NCBI GenBank assembly: GCA_007116685.1
Contig: SKIC01000156.1
Coordinates: forward strand, 1-16,901
Reading direction: 5' to 3'
DNA length: 16,901 nucleotides
Source: Balneolales bacterium
GTDB lineage: Bacteria; Bacteroidota; Rhodothermia; Balneolales; Natronogracilivirgulaceae
Positions 1-7,989 of this stretch are shown piece by piece (position 1 is the stretch's first letter; each line of letters begins with the position of its first letter). Under the pieces are notes generated by a model, which saw nothing but the letters and a program-made list of their open reading frames with translations, made no database searches and was not told the origin of the DNA. A program made the translations under genes and the position numbers.

Positions 1-2
1 AT

Positions 3-650
3 TTTGATATTGTTGAGAGTTTAACCTACATCTCAAAAGACAGCGCAGCTGTTATTTTTCGTCAGGAATTCGGTACCGAAGGCAGTAGTCTCGCGGATTT
101 AAACTTTTTGCCGGCATCCATTCGTGTTTCTTTCACTGATGAGGCCATGTCAGAGGATATAACGGCGCTTGTAGCCTATATGCAGGATATTCGCGGCGTG
201 GATGATATCATTTTTAACAGAGCACTGCTGGAGTTGTTGGAAGAGCGCATGGAAACGCTCATAATCGCTGGTGCCGCTGTTGGGTTGTTTATTCTGTTTA
301 TTGCCATTGTACTTGTTTTTAATACTATCCGGCTTACCATTTATGCCAAAAGAAATCTAATCAGAGCCATGAAATTGGTAGGGGCAACGAATGCATTTAT
401 CCGACGCCCGTTTTTATTTGAGGGCGTTTTACAGGGCTTGCTTGCCGGAATAGTTGCCTTGGCTATTCACTGGGGCATATTTCATGTTCTTATACCACAT
501 TACATTCCACAATTCGGGATTCTGGCATGGCCATTTGGACGCTGGTATTATTTAGCAGGTGCGGCTGTTTTACTGGCTATCATCATGGGATATATGGGTA
601 GTAGATGGGCTGCCCGCAAATTCATCAAAGAGACAACTATTGCTCAATAA
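3..650 (+). CDS. ftsX: Cell-division ABC transporter permease FtsX, C-terminal part (5' end outside window)
   Basis: FtsX is the inner-membrane partner of the ATPase FtsE. The complex sits at the divisome and activates cell-wall hydrolases through the large periplasmic loop of FtsX. The open frame runs in from the left edge, so the amino terminus and TM1 are missing; 215 residues remain. The first ~85 residues are the end of the periplasmic domain, including the family-typical stretch around LPASIRVSF and a DIRGVDDI segment. Three membrane helices follow at about residues 86-107, 138-164 and 182-199. Between the first two lies the hallmark cytoplasmic loop NTIRLTIYAKRNLIRAMKLV followed by GAT, typical of FtsX. 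A TTG at 108 lies inside the conserved domain and is not the start. The next gene begins 15 bases downstream on the same strand. Identification is strong from the loop and topology. Confidence 0.88.
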   Translation, partial: FDIVESLTYISKDSAAVIFRQEFGTEGSSLADLNFLPASIRVSFTDEAMSEDITALVAYMQDIRGVDDIIFNRALLELLEERMETLIIAGAAVGLFILFIAIVLVFNTIRLTIYAKRNLIRAMKLVGATNAFIRRPFLFEGVLQGLLAGIVALAIHWGIFHVLIPHYIPQFGILAWPFGRWYYLAGAAVLLAIIMGYMGSRWAARKFIKETTIAQ

Positions 651-665
651 TTAACTCTTCGAATT

Positions 666-2162
666 ATGACATTTTTTGCGTCACTTTATCGTGCGGTATT
701 TACCGCAATGTTTATCGCCATTTCTTTAAACCTTAGCTATGCACAAGAAATAAGCGAATCAGATCTCCCGGAAATTTTAAAACAGCACGTAGCTATTCTT
801 GCATCAGACTCTCTGGAGGGAAGAGGCCTGGGAACACAGGGGAAGATTATTGCTAAAAATTATATCGCAAATCATTTTGAAGAAATAGGCTTAGAACCAC
901 TCGGTGATGACTACTTTCAGAATTTCAATTTACGAATAGGTTTGGCTTGGGTCCCGGCTACAAATGTGGTTGGGTTTCTTGAGGGAAGCGATCCAAATCT
1001 CAGAGACGAAGTAATTGTGATTGGTGCGCATTATGATCACCTGGGCTATAGAAAAGAAAATGGCGAACGTATCCTTTATCCGGGGGCTGATGATAATGCT
1101 TCGGGCACAGCATCTTTGATGGAACTGGCACGTTATTTTTCAGAAAATCCTGATAAAACACCACGGTCTTTGGTCTTTATTGCTTTTGATGCCGAAGAAA
1201 GCGGCCTTCATGGCGCGTATCACTTTGTGAGAGATTCTACCTATTTCGATTTATCCCGTGTAAAAGCCATGTTTAGTGTGGATATGGTAGGAATGTATGA
1301 AACAAATGGTGGATTAGACCTCAAGGGAATAGCAAGTGTTTCCGGCGGCAGAGAAATGGCCAGAAAAATCGCTTCCGATTTAGATATAAATCTCAAAAAT
1401 ACCAGCGCCGATATAGAGCGAAGAACAGACACCTGGCCGTTTGGCATTAAGGGAATCCCTGCCATACACCCTTTTACAGGAACTGTATCGCCATATCATC
1501 AACCGGGCGATAAATACCATTTACTCGAATACGAAGGTATGGCAAAGCTGCAATACTTTTTGCGTGATTTGGTTTCAGAAATGAGTGCCATGCCGGAAAT
1601 TAAGCCATCTCGCGCTTTCCTGAGTCGGTTTTCGGAGGAACATCGCTCTTTTGTTCGATTGAATTCGGGATTTACGGTACACCAGGGAACCGGACACCAT
1701 CGCTATCCATCCGATTTTTTCAAAGCAAAATCAGTGTATAATTTTGCTGGTGGTTTTTTCCTGCAAATGCATTTCGGAAGTTTTCTAACCTTACAGCCTG
1801 AAGTACTTTATGATTTCAATGGCTCTCAAACAACCAATGGCAGGTTTTTGAGGCACTCGCTAACCATTCCTGTAAATCTACAATTTAATATCCCGTTGGA
1901 CGAAGATTTTGCGCGTCCCTTTGTTTTTACGGGAGCTTATTACCGATATCATTTTACGGCTAAAGATGATGGCGAATCTCTTTCCTTTCCCGATGATATC
2001 AGTCAGGACGAATGGGGTCTAAACTTTGGTGTGGGTATTGAAATTATGAGCGTTTATGTGGCATGGACCTACAGAAGAGGATTGACGGATATTTTTGATT
2101 CTCAAACGAACCCAAGTATCAGAGACAGAAATAGCTTACTCTCTGTAGGTTACCGATTTTAG
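666..2162 (+). CDS. Exported M28 family metallopeptidase fused to a C-terminal PorT-like outer-membrane beta-barrel
   Basis: This 498-residue protein has a signal peptide (residues 1-26, ending SYAQ) and an M28 zinc aminopeptidase-like domain at about 40-305. All expected two-zinc ligands and the catalytic base are visible: H122 in AHYDHLG, D143 in GADDNASG, E177 (base) and E178 in DAEESG, D206 in SVDMVG, and H278 in PYHQPGD. From about residue 330 to the end the sequence changes character to alternating amphipathic strands: GGFFLQMHFG, LTLQPEVLYDFNG, LTIPVNLQFNIP, PFVFTGAYYRYHF, GLNFGVGIEI, VAWTYRRGLTDI and a final LLSVGYRF. This pattern, with the terminal aromatic residue, fits the porin-family/PorT-like (OMP_b-brl_2) eight-stranded barrel. 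I infer that the peptidase is held in the periplasm by its barrel. It sits 15 bases after ftsX, probably by chance of packing. Substrate unknown. Confidence is high for M28 and good for the barrel. Confidence 0.87.
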   Translation: MTFFASLYRAVFTAMFIAISLNLSYAQEISESDLPEILKQHVAILASDSLEGRGLGTQGKIIAKNYIANHFEEIGLEPLGDDYFQNFNLRIGLAWVPATNVVGFLEGSDPNLRDEVIVIGAHYDHLGYRKENGERILYPGADDNASGTASLMELARYFSENPDKTPRSLVFIAFDAEESGLHGAYHFVRDSTYFDLSRVKAMFSVDMVGMYETNGGLDLKGIASVSGGREMARKIASDLDINLKNTSADIERRTDTWPFGIKGIPAIHPFTGTVSPYHQPGDKYHLLEYEGMAKLQYFLRDLVSEMSAMPEIKPSRAFLSRFSEEHRSFVRLNSGFTVHQGTGHHRYPSDFFKAKSVYNFAGGFFLQMHFGSFLTLQPEVLYDFNGSQTTNGRFLRHSLTIPVNLQFNIPLDEDFARPFVFTGAYYRYHFTAKDDGESLSFPDDISQDEWGLNFGVGIEIMSVYVAWTYRRGLTDIFDSQTNPSIRDRNSLLSVGYRF

Positions 2163-2169
2163 AAAATTC

Positions 2170-2205
2170 AGGATTTCTGATGAATCCTAACTTTTCTTTT
2201 TTTCT
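2170..2205 (+). terminator. Candidate intrinsic terminator of the M28-barrel gene
   Basis: Eight bases after the peptidase stop codon, AGGATT (2170-2175) pairs with AATCCT (2183-2188) around a 7-base loop. A T-rich run (2191-2205, including seven consecutive T) follows. The stem is only 6 bp and AT-rich, so it is weak. It overlaps the stop codon and the last codons of the convergent fur gene. Confidence 0.4.
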
Positions 2206-2672
2206 TTACGCTTAGAGCAAGATTCCACGTCTGAGCAAGTTCCGTAGAAATGCAGAGAATGTGAATTTATATTGAAATCATGCAGTTTTTCCACCATGCT
2301 TTTTATTTCCTGAATTCGAGGGTCGCAAAATTCAAGTACCTCACCACACTCATTGCAAATAACATGGTCATGCTGGCGATAAGCGTAGGCTCGCTCGTAG
2401 AAGGATTGGTTTTGACCAAACTGATGTCTTTGCACCAAGCCACTTTCAACAAGTAAATCCAGAGTGTTATAAACTGTTGCTCTGGATACCCGATATCCGC
2501 TGTTCTTCATTCGAAAATACATGTCATCTGCATCAAAATGCCCGTCGGCTTTATAAATTTCTTCCAAAACCATGAAGCGCTCAGGAGTTTGTCTGTGCTT
2601 CTTTTCCTTGAGATAATCGCGGAAAACCTCTTTTACTTCATTAATTAAATCGGATGCTGCGGGAGTAGCCAT
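2187..2672 (-). CDS. fur: Fur family transcriptional repressor
   Basis: This is a 161-residue DNA-binding metal-sensing repressor, most likely the ferric uptake regulator or a close relative (Zur, PerR). Residues ~20-95 form the winged-helix domain, with the family signature around RQTPERFMVLEEIY and the recognition helix VSRATVYNTLDLLVESGLV. The dimerisation/metal domain begins at HDHVIC. C106 and C109 form the first pair of a structural zinc site, and C146 with C152 would be the second, spaced wider than the usual CxxC. A Lys/Arg-rich tail (KRKEKKKS) ends the protein. The subtype cannot be decided from sequence alone; the HDHVICNECG...EF context and length favour Fur as found in Bacteroidota. 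It is convergent with the upstream peptidase gene and divergent from the acyl-CoA synthetase gene, across a 160-base promoter region containing inverted repeats. Confidence 0.88.
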   Translation of the reverse strand: MATPAASDLINEVKEVFRDYLKEKKHRQTPERFMVLEEIYKADGHFDADDMYFRMKNSGYRVSRATVYNTLDLLVESGLVQRHQFGQNQSFYERAYAYRQHDHVICNECGEVLEFCDPRIQEIKSMVEKLHDFNINSHSLHFYGTCSDVESCSKRKEKKKS

Positions 2673-2697
2673 AAAAATCGTATTTTAAAAGTTTGAA

Positions 2698-2727
2698 ATA
2701 ATATAACGAAATTCGTGGAATTCACGT
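2698..2727. promoter_or_regulatory. Candidate operator/promoter between fur and the acyl-CoA synthetase gene
   Basis: ACGAA (2706-2710) and TTCGT (2712-2716) form a perfect inverted repeat with a 1-base spacer. It is followed at once by CGTGGAATTCACG (2714-2726), which is palindromic apart from one inserted G. On the minus strand the AT-rich octamer TATATTAT (complement of 2698-2705) lies about 25 bases before the fur start and looks like a -10 region. The repeats would then sit over the -35 region, a position that suits autorepression. No binding is shown by sequence alone. Confidence 0.3.
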
Positions 2728-2832
2728 CTTATGCACAGGCCAGAAGTCTGGAATTTTGGCGATTTCGAATAAAATTATTTATTGAAGTATCGTGTTAGTG
2801 TAAAGAGAACAGTCATTTAGATATTGCTTAAT

Positions 2833-4713
2833 ATGCCTACAGTTGTAGAATTTAAAACCCTCACGGAGCTATATAAAAATCTAGCAGCCAAATATGCCAA
2901 TACCGATAAAACGGTATTCGGTAGAAAGCCCAAATCCGATGAAGATTACGTGGATATTAAATGGGATGAGTTCATTTCGGATGTAAATGGTCTTTGCGGA
3001 TATTTAGTTGAATGTGGATTTAAAAAAGGCGACAGAGTAGCCTTACTTAGCGAAAACAGATACGAATGGGCTGTGGTTGATATCGCAACTCAAATGCTAG
3101 GTGGTGTAAATGTTGCTTTGTATGCTACGCTTCCAGCTAATCAATGTGAATACATTCTGAAAGACTCAGGTTCTCGCTTTTTCTTTGTATCTACGGGTAT
3201 CCAGCTAAAAAAAGCTGTAGAGGTTTTTGATCAGTGTAAAGAATTAGAACAGGTAATTGCTTTCGACACACCTAAAGTTGCTTCTTTAATGGACCACAGT
3301 TTTGTGCTTTCATGGGCAGATGTGCTGACCGACGGAAAAAATATTTATGAAAAGCATAAAGATGCTATTGAGAAAGAATCAGAAAAAGTAAGCCCTGAAG
3401 ATGTTGCAACACTAATTTACACATCAGGAACAACTGGCTTGCCAAAAGGCGTGGTTCTCACGCATAATAATATTGTGAGCAATGTGCTTGGTGCTCACAA
3501 AGTTATTTCTATATCTGAACAGGATAGAACACTTTCATTTCTACCCTTATGTCACAGTTTTGAAAGAACAGCCGGTTATTACGCTATTTTAGCGAGTGGA
3601 GCCGAAATTTTTTATGCTGAAAGTGTAGATACTGTAGCGAAAAACCTTACAGAAGCCCGACCAACAATCGTTATTTCAGTACCTCGTCTTTTTGAGAAAA
3701 TCTATAATCTGATTTTAAAAAGCGTACAAGAAGGCAGTGATACGAAGAAGAAGATTTTTAACTGGGCACTAAGCGTTGGTCAGAAATATGCCGACGGTAA
3801 AAGAGGTTTGGTATCCGTTCAAAAAGCCCTCGCTGATAGGCTCGTTTTCAACAAATTAAAACAAAGAACCGGTGGGCGGGTCAGAATCTTTGTTTCAGGT
3901 GGCTCAGCACTTCCCGCTGACATTGGAAATTTCTTCGCTGCTGCCGGATTGAGAATCACGGAGGGATACGGTTTAACCGAAACCTCTCCGGTTATTGCCG
4001 TAAATCCATTCCAAAAAGAGCGTTTTGGTACCGTTGGTCATGTTATGCCCAGTGTTACTGTTGGAATTCAGGATGTAGAATCAGGTAAGTTAATAGCCAC
4101 TCTTTGCGGAGATGATTACCCAGCTAACTTATCCTGCGATGAGGGCGAAATTATCTGTAAAGGTCCAAATATCATGCAGGGTTATTGGGGTAAAAAGAAG
4201 GAAACAGCCGAGGTAATTGATAAAGATGGTTGGTTTCATACCGGTGATATCGGAAAATTCGATGATGGATATCTGCGAATTACAGACCGCTTAAAACACA
4301 TGATTGTAAATGCCGGTGGTAAAAATATTTACCCGGGTCCTATTGAAGATATGATCAAAGCCAGTTTGTATGTTGACCAGGTTATTGTACTTGGTGAAGC
4401 GCAAAACTTTATGTCGGCTTTGATTGTTCCTGATTTCGAAATGCTCAAATCAACGGCTAGCGATTTAGGAATTGAATATGGAAGTGATGCCGAAATCATC
4501 AAGCAGGACAAAATCATTTCTATCTTTGATAAGGAAATTAAAGGCTTTAACAAGAAGCTGGCATCACACGAAAAAATACGCCAGTTCCGTTTATTGCCGG
4601 AAGCCTTTACTGTAGAATCCGGTGATTTAACACCTACAATGAAAGTCAAAAGACGCGTTATTGAAGAGAAGTGTAAAGACCTGATTCAGGATATTTACAA
4701 AGACGACAAATAA
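2833..4713 (+). CDS. AMP-forming long-chain acyl-CoA synthetase
   Basis: This enzyme activates long-chain fatty acids to acyl-CoA through an acyl-adenylate, feeding beta-oxidation or lipid synthesis; it is cytoplasmic or membrane-associated. Taking the ATG at 2833 gives 626 residues, the usual size of the FadD15/COG1022 type; a TTG three codons upstream (2824) is a less likely start. Visible motifs: P-loop TSGTTGLPKG at about 197-206, adenine-binding EGYGLTETSP at 377-386, GWFHTGD at 466-472, hinge segment DRLKHMIVNAGGKNI at 485-499, and the C-terminal catalytic Lys in TPTMKVKRR (K604). All catalytic motifs are intact. It heads a probable operon: dus follows after 16 bases and a GNAT gene 14 bases after that. 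Being divergent from fur does not by itself imply Fur control. Chain-length specificity cannot be read from the sequence. Confidence 0.92.
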   Translation: MPTVVEFKTLTELYKNLAAKYANTDKTVFGRKPKSDEDYVDIKWDEFISDVNGLCGYLVECGFKKGDRVALLSENRYEWAVVDIATQMLGGVNVALYATLPANQCEYILKDSGSRFFFVSTGIQLKKAVEVFDQCKELEQVIAFDTPKVASLMDHSFVLSWADVLTDGKNIYEKHKDAIEKESEKVSPEDVATLIYTSGTTGLPKGVVLTHNNIVSNVLGAHKVISISEQDRTLSFLPLCHSFERTAGYYAILASGAEIFYAESVDTVAKNLTEARPTIVISVPRLFEKIYNLILKSVQEGSDTKKKIFNWALSVGQKYADGKRGLVSVQKALADRLVFNKLKQRTGGRVRIFVSGGSALPADIGNFFAAAGLRITEGYGLTETSPVIAVNPFQKERFGTVGHVMPSVTVGIQDVESGKLIATLCGDDYPANLSCDEGEIICKGPNIMQGYWGKKKETAEVIDKDGWFHTGDIGKFDDGYLRITDRLKHMIVNAGGKNIYPGPIEDMIKASLYVDQVIVLGEAQNFMSALIVPDFEMLKSTASDLGIEYGSDAEIIKQDKIISIFDKEIKGFNKKLASHEKIRQFRLLPEAFTVESGDLTPTMKVKRRVIEEKCKDLIQDIYKDDK

Positions 4714-4729
4714 AGATCATTTCAACCAA

Positions 4730-5722
4730 ATGAAGATTGCGAATATAGATTTTGGCGACCGTCCGTTGTTTTTAGCTCCTATGGAGGATGTAAGTGATTC
4801 TCCGTTCAGACAGATGTGCAAAATACACGGCGCCGATATGGTATACACCGAATTTATCAGTTCCGAAGCCATAATCAGAGAAGCGGACAAGGCACTGCAC
4901 AAAATGCATTTTGAGGAGATGGAGCGCCCTTTTGGTATCCAGATTTTTGGTGGGCGTGAAGAAGCCATGGAAGGTGCTACAAAAATTGCGGAGGACAATA
5001 ACCCAGATATTATCGACATCAATTTTGGTTGTCCGGTGTATAAAATCGTGAACAAGGGTGCTGGTTCGGCTTGTTTAAAAGATTTAGGCATGATGGAGAG
5101 AATGGCGGCAACCGTAGTTGAGGCCACCTCCCTTCCGGTAACAGTAAAAACTCGCTTGGGCTGGGATGAAGCAACCATCCGCATTCAAGAAGTAGCTTTG
5201 ATGTTACAAAGAATTGGAGTCAAAGCGCTGACAGTTCATGCCCGTACGCGTGCTCAAAAATATCAGGGTTCTGCCCGTTGGGAATATTTCAAGTTATTGA
5301 AGGATACCCCGGGATTAGAAATTCCCATCATAGGAAATGGCGACATCAACACACCTGAAGATGCCAAAAAAGTATTTGATGAAACCGGAGTTGATGGAAT
5401 AATGATTGGTCGTGGCGCCATCGGTAATCCCTGGGTTTTCAGAGAAATGAAGCATTATTTGAAGCATGGCGAAAAGTTGCCTCCACCGGATTTGCGAGAA
5501 AGGTTAGAGTTATGCGCAGACCAACTTCGGGCTTCCGTAGCACACCATGGCGAGCGTTTTGGGGTAATTATGATGAAAAAGCATTATGGGAACTATCTGA
5601 AAGGAATCCGTAATGGTAAACACCTGAGATTGGAACTTATGAAGCATAATGAGATGGAGCCCATTATTGAATTGCTTCTAAATTTTGATGAAAGCGTATA
5701 CTATCCTGTGGCTGCGGTTTAA
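4730..5722 (+). CDS. dusB: tRNA-dihydrouridine synthase (DusB-like)
   Basis: This FMN- and NADPH-dependent enzyme reduces uridine to dihydrouridine in the D-loop of tRNAs. The 330-residue length is usual. The N-terminal TIM barrel opens with the FMN-contacting LAPMEDVSDSPFR (15-27). The catalytic cysteine is C101 in DINFGCPVYKIVNKGAGSA. TVHARTRAQKYQG and IGNGDI are strand-end motifs, and GIMIGRGAIGNPWVF is the FMN phosphate-binding loop. The C-terminal helical tRNA-binding domain contains MMKKHYGNYLKGI. The bacterial DusB/NifR3 group fits best (family knowledge), but A/B/C subtype is not fully certain here. It lies 16 bases after the acyl-CoA synthetase gene and 14 before the acetyltransferase gene, so co-transcription is likely; there is no obvious functional link. 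Confidence 0.92.
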   Translation: MKIANIDFGDRPLFLAPMEDVSDSPFRQMCKIHGADMVYTEFISSEAIIREADKALHKMHFEEMERPFGIQIFGGREEAMEGATKIAEDNNPDIIDINFGCPVYKIVNKGAGSACLKDLGMMERMAATVVEATSLPVTVKTRLGWDEATIRIQEVALMLQRIGVKALTVHARTRAQKYQGSARWEYFKLLKDTPGLEIPIIGNGDINTPEDAKKVFDETGVDGIMIGRGAIGNPWVFREMKHYLKHGEKLPPPDLRERLELCADQLRASVAHHGERFGVIMMKKHYGNYLKGIRNGKHLRLELMKHNEMEPIIELLLNFDESVYYPVAAV

Positions 5723-5736
5723 CTTCTTCCCCATTT

Positions 5737-6330
5737 ATGTCTGAAATCAAAATTATTTGTGCCAGTGGTAGGGAGATAACAGAATACATACCGGAATTAG
5801 CTAAATTACGGATTCAGGTATTCAGAGAGTTCCCCTATTTGTATGACGGTGATTTAGATTACGAGGAAAAATATCTCAGTACGTACACCAAATCTTCAGA
5901 TACGGTAATCGTATTAGCACTGGACGAATCTAAAGTGATTGGAGCCTCAACCGGATTGCCGATGGAACAGGAGACTGGTGATGTGCAAGGTCCATTTAAA
6001 AGTGCCGGGCTGAATCCATCTGAGTATTTTTATTTTGGAGAATCTGTACTCAATAAAAAGTACAGAGGCAGAGGATTGGGAGTACGCTTTTTTGAAGAGA
6101 GAGAACGCCACGCAAAATCATTAGGCCGTTTCAAAATCACTACTTTTTGTGCCGTAGAGCGCCCGGAGAATCATCCCTTAAAACCAACGAATTATCGAAA
6201 TTTGCATCAATTCTGGAGAAACAGAGGCTATGTTCATCACCCGGAGTTACGCACCACTTTTACCTGGAAAGATATTGACCATGCAGAAGAAGATAAAAAG
6301 CCATTGAGTTTTTGGCTAAAAGCCCTTTAG
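5737..6330 (+). CDS. GNAT family N-acetyltransferase
   Basis: This 197-residue protein has the acetyl-CoA pyrophosphate-binding motif A, YRGRGLGVRFFEERE (from residue 109; R110-G115 is the RGRGLG core). It is preceded by the beta-strand YFYFGESVL and followed by FKITTFCAVER. The substrate is unknown. The C-terminal part (NYRNLHQFWRNRGYVHHPEL) resembles the acceptor-side region of GNATs that close on a small-molecule or peptide amine, but nothing specific can be named. It is the third gene of the acyl-CoA synthetase-dus transcript, 14 bases after dusB. A 94-base gap without a convincing hairpin separates it from the chemoreceptor gene. Confidence 0.8.
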   Translation: MSEIKIICASGREITEYIPELAKLRIQVFREFPYLYDGDLDYEEKYLSTYTKSSDTVIVLALDESKVIGASTGLPMEQETGDVQGPFKSAGLNPSEYFYFGESVLNKKYRGRGLGVRFFEERERHAKSLGRFKITTFCAVERPENHPLKPTNYRNLHQFWRNRGYVHHPELRTTFTWKDIDHAEEDKKPLSFWLKAL

Positions 6331-6424
6331 GTAAATTATCAAAACCTGATATTTGTCATTGTTTCTGTAAGCTTTCCTGTGTTTTTTCGTATGAATAACT
6401 CTCAATGGATTTAGGTTTACGGAT

Positions 6425-7924
6425 ATGGGAAAAAAGCGCTTTTACGATTTTTTTGAAAACCGATCTTTGAATTTCAAAATGACAGTCGGTTTTACTGCTA
6501 TTGTTGGTCTTATGATACTCATGGGTACAATTAGTTATATGGGTGTTAATAACATCATCAGAAATGCAGAATCAGTGATAAATCACGGTGAATTGCAAGA
6601 GGATTTATCCCAAATAGAAATAGGCTATTTACGCTGGATGTCGGATGTGAATAATTTCATTATTGATGATGAAACCACTACGCTTGATGTACAGTTGAAC
6701 CATCGTAATAGTGCTATGGGACAGTGGCTATATGGAGATACTCGTCAGGATATCGTACGATTTTTACCACATTTATCGCACACATTAGATTTGCTGGAAG
6801 AGCCTAATCGCAGATTGCATCAAAGTGTAGAAAATATTATTGCTTACCTAAGGCATAATCAGGGGCGTGAGGGAGCAAAACAAGGAGCTATTGACATTTT
6901 TACGAATCAGACGGTCCCGGAGTTTGAGCGTTTAATGTTTTTGATAAATCAAGCTAGAGTAATTGCGCATTTTAATGTGATTACAGACGAAGATATGATT
7001 GCATCAGCAGAGAATACCCGAATGGGAGTAATTTTAGTAGCTGTAGTAATGTTTCTGTTAACCATTATATTGGCAGTACGCATCATTACATACATGAAAA
7101 AATATCTCACAAGAGTTTCCTCCGAATTGGATGCTTCTGCTTTGAGAATGGCTTCCGCTTCGAATCAGGTACAAACGAGCAGTCATCATTTGGCGGAAGG
7201 CGCTTCGCAACAGGCTGCAGGAATTGAAGAAACTACTGCTGCAATCGAAGAGCTAACGGCAACAACCAATCAAAATACCGGTAAAGTGGATGATTTACAG
7301 AGCCTCATGGAAAACGTGCGGGAGGTTGTAACTAAGATGAGCCAAACCATGAGTAAGGTCATCAGCACAATGGAAGAAATGTCTGCCAGTAGTAAACAAA
7401 CCTCCTCTATCAATAAAACCATCGATGAGATTGCCTTTCAAACAAACCTTCTGGCTCTAAATGCTTCCGTTGAAGCTGCACGAGCAGGAGAATTAGGAGC
7501 CGGTTTTGCCGTAGTAGCCGAAGAAATTAGAAATCTTGCCGGACGCTCTGCTGAGGCCGCTCGGAATACCGAAAACCTAATACAGGATACCGTTCTGAAA
7601 ATTGAAGAAGGGTCAACAGTAGTTCGTAAAGCGGTAGAAGAGTTTGAAGGGATAAATACGACAACAGCTGATGCTGCTGGTTTATTGGATGGGATAGCAA
7701 TGGCATTTCGTGAGCAGCAGAAAGGATTGAATCAGATAAACCATACCATACAGGAGATGGAGCAGGTCATTCAAAGAACGGCTTCCAGTTCGGAAGAAAC
7801 CGCTGCCACATCCAGCGAATTGTACGATTTGGCAACTTCCGTTCGCGGTAATGCAGCAATCCTGGAACGTATCGTAAAAGGGCTGGAAAAAAATAAAAAC
7901 GGAAAGCAGAAAGTATCCGTCTGA
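6425..7924 (+). CDS. Methyl-accepting chemotaxis protein with a periplasmic CZB-like sensor domain and no clear HAMP
   Basis: This 499-residue transmembrane chemoreceptor has TM1 at about 19-42, a periplasmic helical domain 43-197, TM2 at about 200-223, then a long cytoplasmic coiled-coil signalling domain. The conserved hairpin tip is intact (IAFQTNLLALNASVEAARAG, 337-356, continuing to AVVAEEIRNLAGRSAEAAR). It should bind CheA/CheW and be methylated by CheR; there is no NWETF-type CheR-docking tail. The periplasmic domain resembles chemoreceptor zinc-binding (CZB-like) modules, with the core GQWLYG (99-104) and EEPNRRLH (125-132). The residues aligned with the usual ligands are Y68 (His), S96 (Cys) and N128 (His); only H132 remains. 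After TM2 the sequence passes almost directly into the coiled coil, leaving little room for a HAMP domain of about 50 residues. No che genes lie nearby. The receptor class is certain; the sensor assignment is moderate. Confidence 0.9.
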   Translation: MGKKRFYDFFENRSLNFKMTVGFTAIVGLMILMGTISYMGVNNIIRNAESVINHGELQEDLSQIEIGYLRWMSDVNNFIIDDETTTLDVQLNHRNSAMGQWLYGDTRQDIVRFLPHLSHTLDLLEEPNRRLHQSVENIIAYLRHNQGREGAKQGAIDIFTNQTVPEFERLMFLINQARVIAHFNVITDEDMIASAENTRMGVILVAVVMFLLTIILAVRIITYMKKYLTRVSSELDASALRMASASNQVQTSSHHLAEGASQQAAGIEETTAAIEELTATTNQNTGKVDDLQSLMENVREVVTKMSQTMSKVISTMEEMSASSKQTSSINKTIDEIAFQTNLLALNASVEAARAGELGAGFAVVAEEIRNLAGRSAEAARNTENLIQDTVLKIEEGSTVVRKAVEEFEGINTTTADAAGLLDGIAMAFREQQKGLNQINHTIQEMEQVIQRTASSSEETAATSSELYDLATSVRGNAAILERIVKGLEKNKNGKQKVSV

Positions 7925-7939
7925 TTTGCACCCTTTGAA

Positions 7940-7981
7940 TGATTAGATTACTTTGATTCAATCCAAAAAACAATCTAATCA
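7940..7981. repeat. Perfect 10-bp inverted repeat just upstream of the M28 lipoprotein gene
   Basis: TGATTAGATT (7940-7949) and AATCTAATCA (7972-7981) are exact reverse complements separated by 22 bases. The structure fills the 65-base gap between the chemoreceptor stop and the peptidase ATG at 7990, ending 8 bases before the start codon. No T-run follows, so it is not a standard terminator. It could be a repressor operator, or an RNA hairpin that occludes the ribosome site. Confidence 0.45.
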
Positions 7982-7989
7982 CTCGGTCT

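Noticed and set aside
108..650. TTG at 108 as the start of a short complete gene
   Set aside because: The frame is open to the left edge and the upstream residues match the FtsX periplasmic domain, so the gene is a 5' truncation.
4717..5184. Long minus-strand open frame (155 codons)
   Set aside because: It lies wholly against dusB, whose catalytic motifs are intact; the minus-strand translation is low in recognisable structure.
6331..6424. Search for a promoter or terminator between the GNAT and chemoreceptor genes
   Set aside because: There is no convincing hairpin and no TAnnTTTG box; the T-rich stretch alone is not enough.
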